A stretch of DNA of 64,000 nucleotides from Epinephelus fuscoguttatus (Eukaryota; Chordata; Actinopteri; Perciformes; Serranidae): assembly GCF_011397635.1 (NCBI RefSeq), contig NC_064767.1, positions 888,501 through 952,500 on the forward strand. Direction: 5' to 3'. Every line of letters starts with the position of its first letter. Position 1 is the stretch's first letter. The notes below the pieces were generated by a model. The model made no database searches and was not told where the DNA came from. It saw only the letters and a list, made by a program, of their open reading frames with translations. A program made the translations under genes and the position numbers. This document shows, piece after piece, positions 19,741 to 32,376 of this stretch.

Positions 19741-21089
19741 TGATCATTTAGTTTGAGTTTTAAAGGAGCAGTACGTACGTTTTAGTGGCGTCTGGCGGTG
19801 AGCATCACAGGTTACAACCAGCTGAACGTCTCCCGGTTAGAATTCCTTCAGCGTTCAGGAGCTGAATTATCAGCAGATGTCTCCTCCTCAGTGCTTTTAC
19901 GACGCCACTCATAGCGGAGGTACTGCTGATTAAGAAAACATGAATGTCTCTATCTAGAGTCAGCGTTTGGTTTGTCCGTTCTGAGCTACTGTAGAAACAT
20001 GGCGGTACGTGTTGATCTCTGTAGACGAGGACCTGCTCCCTGTGTAGATATAAATGTCTCATTCTGAGGGAACGCAAACACAGCTGATTATACACTAATG
20101 TCGGGTTGAGACTACACAGTATCAGTCTGGTTAAAGCTCAACGCGGCGCCGTACGGCGTCGCAATAATAAGCGTCATACGTGACAATCCAAGATTTCATC
20201 TGGTGTAGTGCGTCACAGTAGACGACAACCGACGGCAGGTCTGGGACGCCTCAGGACGTCCCAACAGAAAGTCTAACATGTTTGATTTCCTTTTGGTCAT
20301 TCGCAACTTCTCCCGTCACAGACGTCACTTTGACCAATAGGAACACAGAGCGATCCACCATATGACACTTTTTACGTAACAGTAACATGCTACTTTTTGC
20401 GTTACTATAGCAACATGACACTTTTTAGGTAAGATGACGCTTTTTACATCACCACAGTGTGAACAGCCCTGTAGACTGAAATAATAGTAATAATGATAAT
20501 AACAATAATAATAATAATAATAATAATAAACAATAGGACAAAAGTCACGGCAAGATTTTATGACTCCACCATCACCTGATCTGACTCAGTGACTGTTGTG
20601 TAGAAAAAAAAATTCGCCCAAAATTTAAATGTGTGAAAATACACATTAACATGAACATGTTATTAGCAAAGATAAAACCACCTATTTATTATAAAAAGCA
20701 ACGTAATTTACAGAACACATTAATGACAGAGTGACCGTTAGCCTCGTGCCATCCTGTGAGCTAGCTAAAGCTAAATCACTGTGCAGCACTTATGACGGTG
20801 AGGTGAACTTGTTAGCTGATAGTTGCGTACTACTGAAACATATAAGCATGTTAGCTTTAGCATTATTCCAGGTGTTCCAGCAGGAGACTCTGAAACAGCG
20901 TCCGAGGCTAACGCGACCCGCTGTGCTACGTCAGCTTGTTTTCCATGTTTCTGGCACTCGCGAGCTTCCGTACCTTCAGTTTGTTTTTCTTCTGTGCGGT
21001 GTCGCTGATTGAATGTTGGCTCATTGCCTTCCTCACAGCTCTCTGATTGTGACGCTCACCGAGCACCGTCATCACTGATTGATCCACTG

Positions 21090-21125
<36 letters not shown>

Positions 21126-21540
21126 CTGATTGACTGCAGGCTGTCAGAGTCCTGGTTTTAAAACCTGAGCAGATTTTCTTTGTTTCCTCAGCAGTGCTTC
21201 GTGTTCTCAGAGGAGGTGAAAGTATTGATCACATATTGATCGGTTTGTATTAAAGTACTGTGATCAGTATTGATCATTCATCATCAGTTAATTGATCGCT
21301 TAGTCTTCAAAGCCGACAGCAGGCAGCATCATAATTATATTTTTAATCCCGTTAATTTGAGAGCACAAATTAATAATCTGTCAGAGTATTGATCCAGACT
21401 GAGGCTTCATGTGACAACCCTTCAATCACTGCTGTCAGAGTGCATGATGGGACACAGACGATGTCAGCTGATGACGGAGAGCAGAACAGGAAACAGATTG
21501 TTTCATATTTTACACCTTCAGAAATAATCAGGTACTTAAT
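19741..21540. other. Intergenic sequence with MITE-like and simple repeats
   Basis: About 19760-20110 has the look of a dispersed fish MITE-type repeat, but I could not find convincing terminal repeats. An (AAT)n array lies at about 20480-20530 and a (TTGA)n array at about 21090-21125. No gene recognised. Confidence 0.4.
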
Positions 21541-21559
21541 GCCGGAGGCAGAATAATTG

Positions 21560-22040
21560 CAGGATGTCCTTCTGTCCGTCCTGTTCGTATGAACACAGTA
21601 TCTGAAGAACACTTTGAGAGAATTATTTTCAAATTTGGCACAAACGTCCATTATGAGTCAAGGACAAACTGATTAGAAGTTAGGGGTCAAAGGTCACTGC
21701 GTCCTTATCTGGCTCCTCCTCCTGAACGGGATATTTCAAGAACACCATGAGAGATTTTTTTCAAATGTGGCACAAGTCATTTTGAGTCAAATTGATTAGA
21801 TTTTTGGAGTCAAAGGTCGCTATGACCTTACAGTTTCGTAGATGTAGGCCGGAAGAAATTTCCTTCAATTTGGCACAAACGTTCACGTGGGCCCAAGAAT
21901 GAACTGATCAGAATTTAGACTCCATGAAAAATGTTTTTGGCTTAAACTCAAAAAGTTCACCTGCAAATTATGATGGATAAAATAATGAAGGTCAAAGGTC
22001 AAAGGTCAGCTTGACTGTGACATCATCATGTTTTAACGTC
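21560..22040. repeat. Dispersed repeat of about 135 bp, cluster 2 (AGGTCA-bearing)
   Basis: The same unit as at 13010-13640. ATCTGAAGAACACTTTGAG at about 21600 and ATTTCAAGAACACCATGAG at about 21732 are spaced about 135 bp. Three AGGTCA half-sites with one-base spacing occur at 21989-22008 (direct repeat DR1, twice). A near-perfect palindrome AGGTCGCTATGACCT lies at about 21814-21828. Confidence 0.85.
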
Positions 22041-22848
22041 ATATCTCAGGAACAGAAGGGGAGACATTTGGTCAGATACTGAATTGGTGACTCTAATCTT
22101 GAACCTGTGCTGATTGTATAGATCTTCTGTGTGTGAAGCATCCATGTTTTCACTGACATGGATGGAGACTGGAACTGCGACACGACCGCGAGGCGTTAGT
22201 TATAGTTAGGTCACGGTCGAGCTAACCAGGCTAACAGTTTCCCTTTGCCCACAGTGTTTGTGCTAAGCTAAGTTAGCTGCAGCCTGGATTGCAGCGAGAG
22301 TTTAAATATTCAGATCACACAGGTAACTAAAAACCTGTGTGTGTGTGTGTTGAATGTAAATTAAACATGGAGGATGGCGGTTTGCTCCTTAAACTGCAGC
22401 CTGTTTGTTCTCAGCTGATAAATTATTTAAAAACATTTTCTTCTGTGTGACGCCAGAAAGTTACACAAACACAAACACACCATCCTCCTGCTCTTCCTCC
22501 TCCTGGTCCTTTCCTCTCTCCTCCCCATCTGCCTCCTCTCCTCCTCTTCTCTCCTCCCTGTCTTCCTCTCTTCCTTCTCCCCCTCCTCTTCCTCCTCCTG
22601 GTTCTTCGTCCTCGGCTGTAATTATCAGCAGAACGAGCGGCTGCATTAAATTATTAACGTTTTATTATCGTCAGAAATGGGTCGCTAATACTTTAAAGTG
22701 TGTTAGAGTGTGTTAGAGTGTGTTAGAGTGTGTTAGTGTGTGTGTGTGTGTGTGTGTGTGTAAATGTGTAAATGTAAGTGTTTAATATTTCATACGAGTC
22801 ATCAGATGTTCAGGAGACGAAGAGAGAACAGGAAGTCAGAGAGAGAGA

Positions 22849-22893
<45 letters not shown>

Positions 22894-24540
22894 GGAGTGA
22901 TGCACTCTGGGTATAAATAGACGTTACATCTGGACTCGTACAACTTTAATGACTCTTCTTCTTCATGAATATAATTGGAGACGTCGACCTGCTGCCTTGT
23001 CTCAGCCAAGGTCACCCTCCTCCTCCTCCTCCTCCTCCTCCTTTTTCCTACTTTTTTCTTCCTCCCTCACTTCTTCTCATCTTCCTCATCTTTCTTTCCT
23101 CCATGTCTTCATCCTCTGTCCACCATTTCCTCCTCCTTTTCTTTTGTCTTTCCTCTGTCACACTCTTCTCTCCTCCTCCTCCTCCTCCTTCTCCTCCTCT
23201 TCTGCCTCCTCCTCTTTTCAGCTCTGATGATACTCCTGATTAAAATCACCATGATCTTCATCAGGTCATGTCGTTCCTCCACTGACAAACGTGACGCTCA
23301 CGCTGCTGATGAAGACCATGTGGCACAGCTGAAAGCTCTTCTTATCTCTGCAGGGCCGCCTGCAGTAACATTACTGATCATTAATGACCTTTTATTAACG
23401 ACTTACGAACGTCGACAGCGGCGATGCTGTTGGTTTATTAGAAAGTACAAAGAACATTATTTACGTCTCTTCACTTCAGTCATCAGTGCCTGATAATGTC
23501 CGATTAACGTACCTGCAGATTATTCATGTTATTATATGCTTTATTAATGTGTTATTAACATGTATTACTGCAGATTTAATTTTAATAATAATTAATGACT
23601 TAATAGCGTTTAGAGCTGCAGGTTATTCATGTTAACAGTAAATGTGTTACTGCAGTCTCCTCGTCTTATTAGAAACCTCAACTTAACCTTAGTTCTTATT
23701 AAGGGTTAATAACGACTCTGAAGCATTAATAGCAGCAACAATTTATTAACACTAATAAAGACATTAGTGTTAATAAACAGTTTAGTAACACTAATAAATT
23801 TAATTTTAATTGTTTAAGTTTAAGTTTAGTTGTTAATAATTTCTGTTTATTTAACTATATATTTGTTAATACTACTGTTTAAATTTCTTATATTTTCACG
23901 TATCTTTCCTCTCTTGCAAGGAGCACCTGTAACATAAATAATTTCCCCTCTTGGATCAGTAAAGTATTTCTGATTCTGATTCTAAAGACATTAGAGTTAA
24001 TAAACAGTTTATTAACATTAATAAAGACATTAGTTGGAGCTTATTAACCTTTTATAGAGGCTGAATAATAAAACGTCGTGACCTCGTGATAAACTGTTTC
24101 TGAAACAATTTATTTTCACAATAAAATACAGGAAGTGACACAAGATGACAGCGTGGTCTGTTTCTCTGCTGATCTGAAGTCAGTTTAAAGTCTGTGTCCC
24201 AGCATGCATCAGGAGGGCGGAGGGTTAAACTGCTGTTTGATGATGATGATTTTACTGTCACGTCTCTTCTTCATGTGTCGTCTCACTTTTTGTCCCTTCA
24301 TGTCAGACGGGAGTTCACTGTCATTCGACATTTAAAATGTAATTACAGCTCTTATTCTGAAAGGTTCACTAAATCCGACTACTAAATTTCCCGAGTTTAG
24401 ACTGATGCTAATGTGCAATATTTTCAGAGATGATGAAGCAAACACGTTCTCTTTGTGATTAATCATCACATTCAAATCATAATTACATTACATAAATATA
24501 AATTCACATTTTTCTGAATAATTGACTCCTAAAGACAAAA
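22041..24540. other. Intergenic, low-complexity and AT-rich, no gene
   Basis: Pyrimidine-rich TCC/TTCC runs at about 22480-22610 and 23015-23220 produce long serine/proline frames that are not genes. (GT)n runs lie at about 22735-22760 and 22852-22892. At 23500-24050 an AT-rich stretch repeats ATTAATAA and TTTATTAAC motifs. Confidence 0.5.
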
Positions 24541-25470
24541 ATATTTCAACCTCAGCTGAAGTGAAGTATGTGTGTGAGCTAATGAGCGCTAAATGTAGCA
24601 CTAAATACTCTTAAGTATTTAGTGCTAAATACAAAATCGTACACGTCATGTTAGCACTTATAAATACTCCAGATGTCCTTAGTGTGTCTGTTCAGACTTA
24701 CACCCGCTTGCTTTTTTTTTATTCATCGCTAAATATTCAAAGTTTGGAATATTTAATGCCAAAAGAGCAAACACACACGCCTCACGTTAGCTTAAGTTTA
24801 AATATGGACTCATGTTAACATGATACATTAAAAGTAAAAATACGTGAATATTTGACTTTAAAATATTAACATTTAATGTTAAATATTCTGTTAAGACTTT
24901 AAGATAAAGAACGGTATGTGTGGGTGTTACTTAGCGCTAAATATCCTTAACATGGACTAATATTTAGAACAGTGCTAATATGTATATGTTTGTTTCATGT
25001 ATTACTAAATATGGCATATTTAACACTGAATATGAAAGCAAATACACATGCCTCACGTTAGCATTAGCTGACATATTTCAAATTTAGCCTTATGTTAACA
25101 TTAGCATTAATTTAAATTCGGACTCATGCTAACATGAAATATTCAAAGCAAAAACGTGAATATCTGACTTCTAAAAATAAAAATTTAATACTGAATACTC
25201 CATATTTAACGTTAAATAGTCTGTATTTAGACTAAAGATGAAGAACGGTATGTGTGGGAGCTATGAAGCGGTAATTGTAGCGCTAAATATTCCAAACATG
25301 GGCTAATATTTAGAACAGTGCTAACATGTATGTGTGTTTGCTTCAATAACTACTAAATATTCTAAATAGAGAATATTTAGTGCAAAAAAGCAAACACATT
25401 TACCTCAAGTTAGCATTAGCTTACGTATTTCATATTTAGATTCATGTCAACATTAGCATCAGTTTAAATA
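24541..25470. repeat. Tandem repeat of about 335 bp, roughly 2.7 copies
   Basis: Long diverged units recur. Markers are ACGGTATGTGTGGG at about 24911 and 25245, AATATTTAGAACAGTGCTAA at about 24969 and 25308, and CTCACGTTAGC/CTCAAGTTAGC at about 24780, 25056 and 25404. A first partial copy starts near 24541. Units are AT-rich, with GCTAAATATT and TTAGCATTAG motifs. No coding potential. Confidence 0.75.
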
Positions 25471-26363
25471 TGGATTTGTGGTAATCTGAGGTTCGTCAGA
25501 TGTTGTTATTAGGTTATTGTTTTATTATTTCACATTCTTCAGTCTTAATTTAAATCTCCTACGTGACATGAACGCTGTGTCAGAAAACACTTGGTCTGAA
25601 TTTATATTTAAAGCCAACAGAAAATGAAGCACCTGAGCAAACTGTTAGCTAACTAGCTAGACCTGTTAAGAAAAAAAGACACCAGTGCTAATGCTAACAT
25701 GTTATTAGCTCCCTGGCTGTGTTAGCTTGTGTGCTAACCAGATTTTTGCTGGTTAGCTGGCTAACAAGCTAACGTTAGCCAAACTCAAAATCAATCAAAT
25801 GGGGGAAAAAAAGAGTTTCTGTTCTTCTTCTGAGACTCGAAACACAAACTGGCAGGACGTCCAACATGGCCGCCGGGGATGGCTGTGTCCTCTCTGGACA
25901 ACGTGGACTCACCTGAAGACACCTGAGGACAAATGTAATGTGTAACCTTTGTAACAAACTGAGAGGCGGAGCCAGAGGAACCATTGTTGGATGTTCGGAG
26001 CTGAACTTTGATTGTAGCCCCGCCCCCACAGGTGCTGTCACTCACTCTCAGCTTGTTGACCTCTGACCCCAGGTGTGGGTTCACCTGAACTGTTTCCTCT
26101 CCTCGTCTCAGCGAGTTTTTCCTGCTCTGATTGTTTGTTTCACTTCCTGTTGGGAAATTATACTAAAAAAAAAAGATGAAGAAAAAAAAGACTGTTAAAC
26201 TCTACTAACGATTTTATTTTCTGAATTTGTAAACGATGTATATTTTAAAACAAATAAAATATTTTAAACGTAGCTCCGCCCCCTTTATTCACAGCCAGGT
26301 GAGTCCCACTTCCTGTTGATGCTTTTATTTTGAAAGTCTTTGTTTTTTCCTGCAGCACCTCTC

Positions 26364-26406
<43 letters not shown>

Positions 26407-26860
26407 ACCTGATCAGCTTCTGATTGAATGACATCATTAATATTGATGAACGCTGTCACTACACACACACACACACACAGCTGCTCAGATAGGTTCATTA
26501 ACTCTGATGAGCGATGTGATAATTACCTGTGTGTGTGTGTGTGTGTGTGTGTCCTGTTGCCTAGCAACAGCTGATATTGATAGACCTGCTCTGTGAATTA
26601 TTTATAATCAATGAATCATGAATTTTTTTCGGTTTTTTTCGTCTTGATGATCTGCAGCTGCTCTGTCAGAGGGCGCCACCCCGTCCTGATGATGTCACAG
26701 CGGCTGTCAATTGAATTTCCCCTCAGGATTAATTTTTTAATTTTATACACTTTATTGAAAACATCAAATATAAAATAATAAGAAATACTTTAGTATTGAA
26801 ATTCAATTTTTTTCACTCCTTTGTTTGTGTCATTAACACACACACGCACACATGCACAAA
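25471..26860. other. Intergenic sequence with microsatellites
   Basis: TTAGC/GCTAAC-rich sequence up to about 25780, then unique-looking sequence. (GT)n at about 26366-26404 and 26530-26552, and (CA)n at about 26461-26480. No gene recognised. Confidence 0.45.
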
Positions 26861-26867
26861 GTGGAGA

Positions 26868-27030
26868 GATGTCAGTGAGCAGCTGCCATGGTCAGCTGGG
26901 GGGCTCTTGCTCAAGGGCACCTCAGGAGGTGCCCAGGAGGTGAACTGGCACCTCTCCAGCCACCAGTCCACGCTCCATATTTGGTCCAGACGGGGACTCG
27001 AACAGGCGACCCTCCGGTTCCCAACCCAGG
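26868..27030 (-). repeat. Dispersed fish repeat with tRNA B-box-like sequence
   Basis: The stretch GGGGCTCTTGCTCAAGGGCA followed by GGACTCGAACAGGCGACCCT is a common dispersed sequence in fish genomes. Read on the minus strand it contains GTTCGAGTCCC, close to an RNA polymerase III B box, which would fit a tRNA-derived SINE. No A box or complete tRNA fold was found, so this is not called a tRNA gene. Confidence 0.5.
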
Positions 27031-28014
27031 TGCCACCTTAATAAAGTATATGAAAAAAAAATCATCTGCCGACAGCCTGATCCAGTCGGTGCAGAACCTG
27101 CAGGTACCATGCTGGTTCTGAGACGTCCTGCAGATTCGGGGCTTTTCAGGGTTCTTCTTGGTTCCCCAGCCTCTCTGGAGGGTTTGTGTCAGGACCACTA
27201 AATAACCACACTGGTTCATTGGGGTTCTTTCAGGCTCATCGCTCTTCAGAGCCAGAATTAAACTGGATATTTACGTTCCTTTATGGTTCTGTAAGGTTCC
27301 TGGAGATCCTCTGTGTTCTGTGGTCAGGATGGCTTTCTTTTCTTAGGATCTACTGATGGAACCCTTCTTTATATCTCACGTCTCTGTGCTCGTCTAGAAC
27401 AGCCCACATGAGGTGTTCCTGCAGAACCTTGGAGGTTCTTCATAGAACCACTTTGTGTCGTCTCAGGTGAGTTCAGAGTCTTTACTACCCTCTGTTCCAC
27501 TTAATGAGCTCTGGGTCCTGAACCGTCACTGAGAACACTGTGGGCTCTTCTTGTCCAATGAGTTCTCTCGTCTCCTCTGCGTCTGCAGAATAAGACACGC
27601 CCACTGATGTCATCACAGCTCTCACCTCAGATTAAAGAAGATCTTTGGTTCCTTCATCTAACCCTGTTCAGAGTTACATGAAGGAACCAGGACGGAACGT
27701 GTATCTGAGGCCATTTTGAACTCTGAGCTGCGCTGCCACCTGCTGGACACCTGATGATGTCACATCCTCCAGTTTGTTAACATTCAGAGGAACATGATGA
27801 TCACAGGAAGTGAAACGTGTCAGTATTTTAATATGAATATCATCAGATCAGTGTTCATGAATTCAGATATGAATATTAAAGCTTTAAATTCAGACAAAGT
27901 TTAAAAAAACAAAAAAAGAATAAGTATAATCAATCAATCCTGAACGTTATTGATCAGTTTGATTTAACTCTTCAGATGAAAACAGGAAGTGAAACATGTT
28001 CGTCTTTTATCGAC
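27031..28014. other. Intergenic region downstream of dnph1, nothing recognised
   Basis: Contains many short GGTTCT/GAACC motifs (about 27100-27520) of unknown origin. No exon or transposon end could be supported. Confidence 0.4.
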
Positions 28015-28020
28015 TTTATT
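28015..28020 (-). terminator. dnph1: dnph1 polyadenylation signal
   Basis: TTTATT on the plus strand is AATAAA in the sense of dnph1. It lies 33 bases beyond the stop codon, implying a very short 3' untranslated region. Confidence 0.65.
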
Positions 28021-28052
28021 TTGAAGACACTTAAACAAAGTTCTGACGTTTT

Positions 28053-28972
28053 TCAGCTTCTCTTCAGGTTGTTGAAGAACTCTTCCAGAACGTTCTCCGC
28101 CTCGTCCTCGCTGTAATCTTTCACCACGAAGAGGTCGCCGTCCTCGGCACCGCGGATCATCGCCGACAGACCTGCAGAGAGACAGGAAGTGGAGGACAGA
28201 CAACACGACAACCTCAGGTACGTTCAGTAAACACACTGCTGCAGTTTCAACTGTGGATTTATATTAACGTGTTTATTTATACTCCAAAACTATGTGAAAA
28301 ACTTAACGTTAAAATAAGTCTTTTATTTTTTTGAAATAACCAACTTCCTGTACACCTTTCAGAATAAAGGTTTTTAGAAACAAAGTTAAACATCTGTTCC
28401 TCTGATGTGTCTGAGATTGGATTTACTCGTCTAAACGACACGACACAAGACGAAACGCTGACCTGAACTAATTTATCTGAAACGTCTCCTCAGAAGGACA
28501 CACGAGGAAAAGACACAAGTAAAGGAAACAAGGAGACAAGGAGACGGGGGGGAAATAGGATGCAGCCAGAGTGAGGTTAGGAAAGTAAGGAAGGAGACAG
28601 GAAGTGTCCTCACGTCGTCCTGACGATGGTCTGAACAGACAGAAGATCCTTTTCTTCATCGCGACAGCTCGGCCGAGCTCGTAGCCGACGCCCAGAGACG
28701 GCTGCGTCACCTCCGCCACCACCACTGCACACACACACACAGGTCAGAGGTCAGAGGTCTCACACACACACACACACACACGCCTGCCTTCAGACGCTGC
28801 TCAGGGTCAACCTGCCCTCCGATAATCAATAATCAATGAAGAGTTAATTACCGTCAGACTGTTGCAGCCAGTCCACGTCTCGGTCATGGATGAATCTGTC
28901 TCCTGCTGCTGTGGCGTCCTCTCCTGTCCAATCACAGCACAGCAGCTCAGTGACATCACACACACACATACA

Positions 28973-29007
<35 letters not shown>

Positions 29008-29582
29008 CTGCCTTCTTCTTCTGTGGTGTCAAATTAAATCTCAGCAGCTCATTCACATGAACATGATCTTTGACAGGTAGAGGACAGATATGATAGATGA
29101 ATAGATTCTAATTGATTTATTGATCGTTTCACATCATCAAACCAAACTGATCAATCTGTTCAGACACTTCAAAAACAGTCAATACTTTTTTCCTGTTTGT
29201 ATTTATCTGCTTAACTTTATTATCATTGTGACTATATTTATTATTATTATTATTATTATTATCATTTTAATGTTATTATTGTGATTATTGGTTTATTATC
29301 ATTACTGATTTTTTTCCACACATTTGTTTTTACTTTATTTTTATTGTTTGTAGTAGCAGTATGTGAATTTTATTATAATTGTTGTTTTTGTGTTTTCATT
29401 ATTGTAATGATTTACTGTTACCATTATTATTATTATTATTATTTTATGTCCTCACACACGCCTTTATTCATTATCATCACTGTATCACTGTATAATAATG
29501 ATAATAATAATAATAGTAATAAAATTCACGTACTGCTACTACAAATAACAACAAAGTAAAAACAGATCAGGACAAAAAATCA

Positions 29583-29619
<37 letters not shown>

Positions 29620-32024
29620 TAAAACAACAACAACAACAACAACAACAATAATGATAAAGTGTCCCGGTGTGACAGTAGCTGTTTGAAAGGACAAATACGT
29701 CACTTCCTTTACCAGCATTAGCCGTGTGTTTGCTAAGCTAACGGGCCGAATCACGTGCTTTATGGAAATCTAAAAACAACATAAATCCATCCTCCTGTAT
29801 TAAGTGACTGTAATCAATAAGAGTTCTGTGTTCAGCAGTGTTCAAGGTCTAAAGGTCTCATCTTTTCCAGCTGTTGGCATCAGTTCTGTCAAACCATGAG
29901 TTAACACATCTCTTACAGCCTGCAACAATACAGAGACTGGCTGTTGGACCATCTGGTCCTGGTGACGCCATCTTTTTTATTGCACAGTCAGACGCTGTGA
30001 CTCTCAGCTCCTCATCACACACTTGTGTAAAGGTTTCATCAACAACAGGAATCAGATTATTTCTCTCGTCGCAGACAGACGAGGCACTTTGCTCTCAGTG
30101 CAACAGTTATAAGGTTACTGTGTGAACTGGAAACTTGTCCCGTGTCCTGGTCCTGGCCGTCAGTCATTACACTGCACACTGAATTATATTCTCCTTAGGG
30201 CTGGGCGGTATACCGGTTCGTACCGAAAACCAGTATTTATTTTCGTTATGATATGAATTTTTCATACACTGCAATACAGGTGAATAGCCCCAACAACGTC
30301 CAGAGCGTGCGCGGCAGGAAAGTGTTTCAGCGGGGACCCATTTCACCGCTGCACACCACAGGCACACTTGAGCGGGCGAGAGTGAGAGCATAGAAAAGTT
30401 TAGAGGCGAGAATGGCTGCCGGAGAGTCCTGAAAGCAAAGCAACTGTTCACGATGACCGAGAAGAACTCGTAAAAAGAGCAGTGTTTCCCTGAATGCAGC
30501 TAGCAGCGGCACAACGCCCTTTACAGTTCTCCTCTGCCCTCTGTACCGCACACGGTGGAGTTTCGCCCCGATGCGCGCACACACACAGCTGAGCACACTA
30601 GAGCGCGACTCGGACCACATTTTCCTGACCGAAGACGACCCGTCCCAAGTCCGAGACAGTTACGGCCCGGGCTCCACCGGGCACGTTAGTGGCGCAACAC
30701 GTCTGCAGCGCGAGTCCCGTAGCAGCTCGCCCCCCTGTTAATCAATTACAGCCGGCGGCTGTAATTACGGCAATGGGAGCGGCGCGACAACCCCCGTCTG
30801 TCGCGCGACAACTCTCTATTTTACGCGGCTCTTCTATTTTTGTCGCGCTACACCCCCCTACACGACCCTCCAGCAGATAAAAACTATATGAAATAGTGTG
30901 CTAAACGAGCACAATGTGTTTTTAAATGAATAAACCATCATCAGAGGTGATATGTGATGATTTTTTTTTCATGCATTTACCCATGTTTATCCGTGACATT
31001 GTGTAAATGTCTGTGGCGGACATTTGAAAGCGAGTAGATGACAAACAGTACAGTAAACTTGTAGATTACTCAAATATATGTAATAACTTAGGTGGAAAAT
31101 GCTTTAACATTTCATGCAGCCTACATGCAGCCTCTCGGCTCAGCAAACGGTAAACAACCCCGCTGGCTTCTCTACGTGTCGCTTCCGTACGCAGTCAGTG
31201 GAGCCCAAATGAACGGAGCAGAGCGTGTGTTGTGTTCAGGCGTTGTCAGGTAAATAACAGCACTTGAATAGGCCACAGCACAACACAGCAGCATGTCAAG
31301 TTGGCCAAACCTGAGCAAAATACCGTGAAACCGATATGATTTTTTCTTAAAACCGTGATATGAAAATTCTGTCATACCGCCCAGCCCTAATTCTCCTCAA
31401 TCAATCCACCGGGCTCTGGACCTGACGCTCCTTTAGGTTTATTCATGTACGTCTCCTGCAGCGTGCACTGCAAGTGATTTATTCATCTTCTTCACTCAGA
31501 GTCAGTTTACTGTCAAGTGTCATGAGTTCTTTAAACACAGCTGCTTCTCATCTTTGTTCATTTCCCTCATGCTACTGAACGCTGTCTGCCACTGAGTCTC
31601 AACTATTCCCATTTCAGTGTGGCTGTATTTGACCCGTGCACTCAGGTGAACTGATTAAACATTAAACCAGAGCTTAAATTTATACTCACGGTCCTCAAAC
31701 AGTTTCACCAGACTCCATTTGAAAATCTGCCAATTTAAGCAGTTTGAGTGTTTAAACGAACGCGCGCGCAAACTGAGAACCGCGACACAGCGTGATGACG
31801 AACCATTTAAATTTTACAGGCGTTAAAATAAGAGCTGAACACTGTTTATGAATCTGACACCGCGGTGACAGCAACAGCAACGAGCCTGCTACAGTTCGGC
31901 ATGTGTGTGAAGACGGAGGAGGTGCAGGAGGTGCAGGAGGAGGAGGAGGTGCAGAGAACACAAACACTCGGGTCAGTTTTAGTTCAGTACCAGTCCACCT
32001 CTGAGTACTGCACAGACTGTAGTA

Positions 32025-32062
<38 letters not shown>

Positions 32063-32206
32063 CCTCTGACCTCTGTCGGTGAGCTCGGGGCTGCTCACGT
32101 GCTCGGTCAGGACGGTCCCGTAGCTCTGCAGCTTCTGAACGATCCTCCGGTACACGTGCACGTCGTCTCTGCCGCCGCGGATACTCCCGCAGAAATAAAC
32201 CTTCAT
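28053..32206 (-). CDS. dnph1: dnph1, 2'-deoxynucleoside 5'-phosphate N-hydrolase 1
   Basis: Exons on the minus strand are 32206-32071, 28923-28852, 28724-28614 and 28171-28053, giving 145 aa. The enzyme (RCL/DNPH1) cleaves the N-glycosidic bond of deoxynucleoside monophosphates, notably modified ones such as 5-hydroxymethyl-dUMP, and so cleans the nucleotide pool. Visible family motifs are KVYFCGSIRGGRDD at the N-terminus (substrate loop), GTVLTEHVSSPEL, DRFIHDRDVDWLQQSD and AEVTQPSLGVGYELGRA, the last holding the catalytic glutamate of YELGRA, then IRGAEDGDLFVVKDY. The N-terminus lacks the leader of about 20 residues seen in the human protein (174 aa). The intron 1 donor is gtcaga (weak). 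Intron 1 holds an hAT-like element. The acceptor of exon 3 is preceded by (TG)n. Confidence 0.95.
28733..29010. repeat. (CA)n/(TG)n microsatellites in dnph1 introns
   Basis: Runs at about 28726-28741, 28763-28781 and 28960-29006. The first lies immediately upstream (in gene sense) of the exon 3 acceptor, so its sense strand reads (TG)n-CAG. Confidence 0.85.
29230..29652. repeat. (ATT)n, (AAT)n and (CAA)n microsatellites
   Basis: Trinucleotide arrays at about 29239-29275, 29424-29445, 29580-29625 and 29626-29648 inside dnph1 intron 1. Confidence 0.85.
30188..31397. mobile_element. hAT-like non-autonomous transposon with perfect 8-bp target duplication
   Basis: The element is 30196-31389 (1194 bp), flanked by ATTCTCCT on both sides (30188-30195 and 31390-31397). 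Ends are TAGGGCTGGGCGGTATACCG and, inverted, CGGTATGACAG...; the last bases CCGCCCAGCCCTA mirror the first. An internal GC-rich block (about 30500-30860) has no recognisable transposase. It lies in intron 1 of dnph1. Confidence 0.85.
32028..32060. repeat. (GT)n microsatellite at the dnph1 intron 1 donor
   Basis: The GT run ends about 10 bases inside intron 1 from the dnph1 exon 1 boundary at 32071. Confidence 0.85.
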
Positions 32207-32376
32207 GGTCACAGCAGCTCGGTGTGTCCACTTCCTGTCTCGGCTGTGTGTCCGCGCCAAGTCTTCCCGCGCTCCAGGCAAATGAGGAGCTTTACACGGT
32301 GTCGTCAGGGCCGTGCTGCCCTGAGTCCGGTCTCGCAGGAACACCGCTGTCGGCACATTCTTCTGTCTCCGCTCTG

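Noticed and set aside
22949-23493. Three overlapping Ser/Pro/Leu-rich frames
   Set aside because: They arise from TCC/TTC pyrimidine tracts; no conserved domain or splice logic.
26888-27030. Possible tRNA gene on the minus strand (B-box-like GTTCGAGTCCC)
   Set aside because: No A box, no acceptor stem or anticodon arm; better explained as a tRNA-like dispersed repeat.
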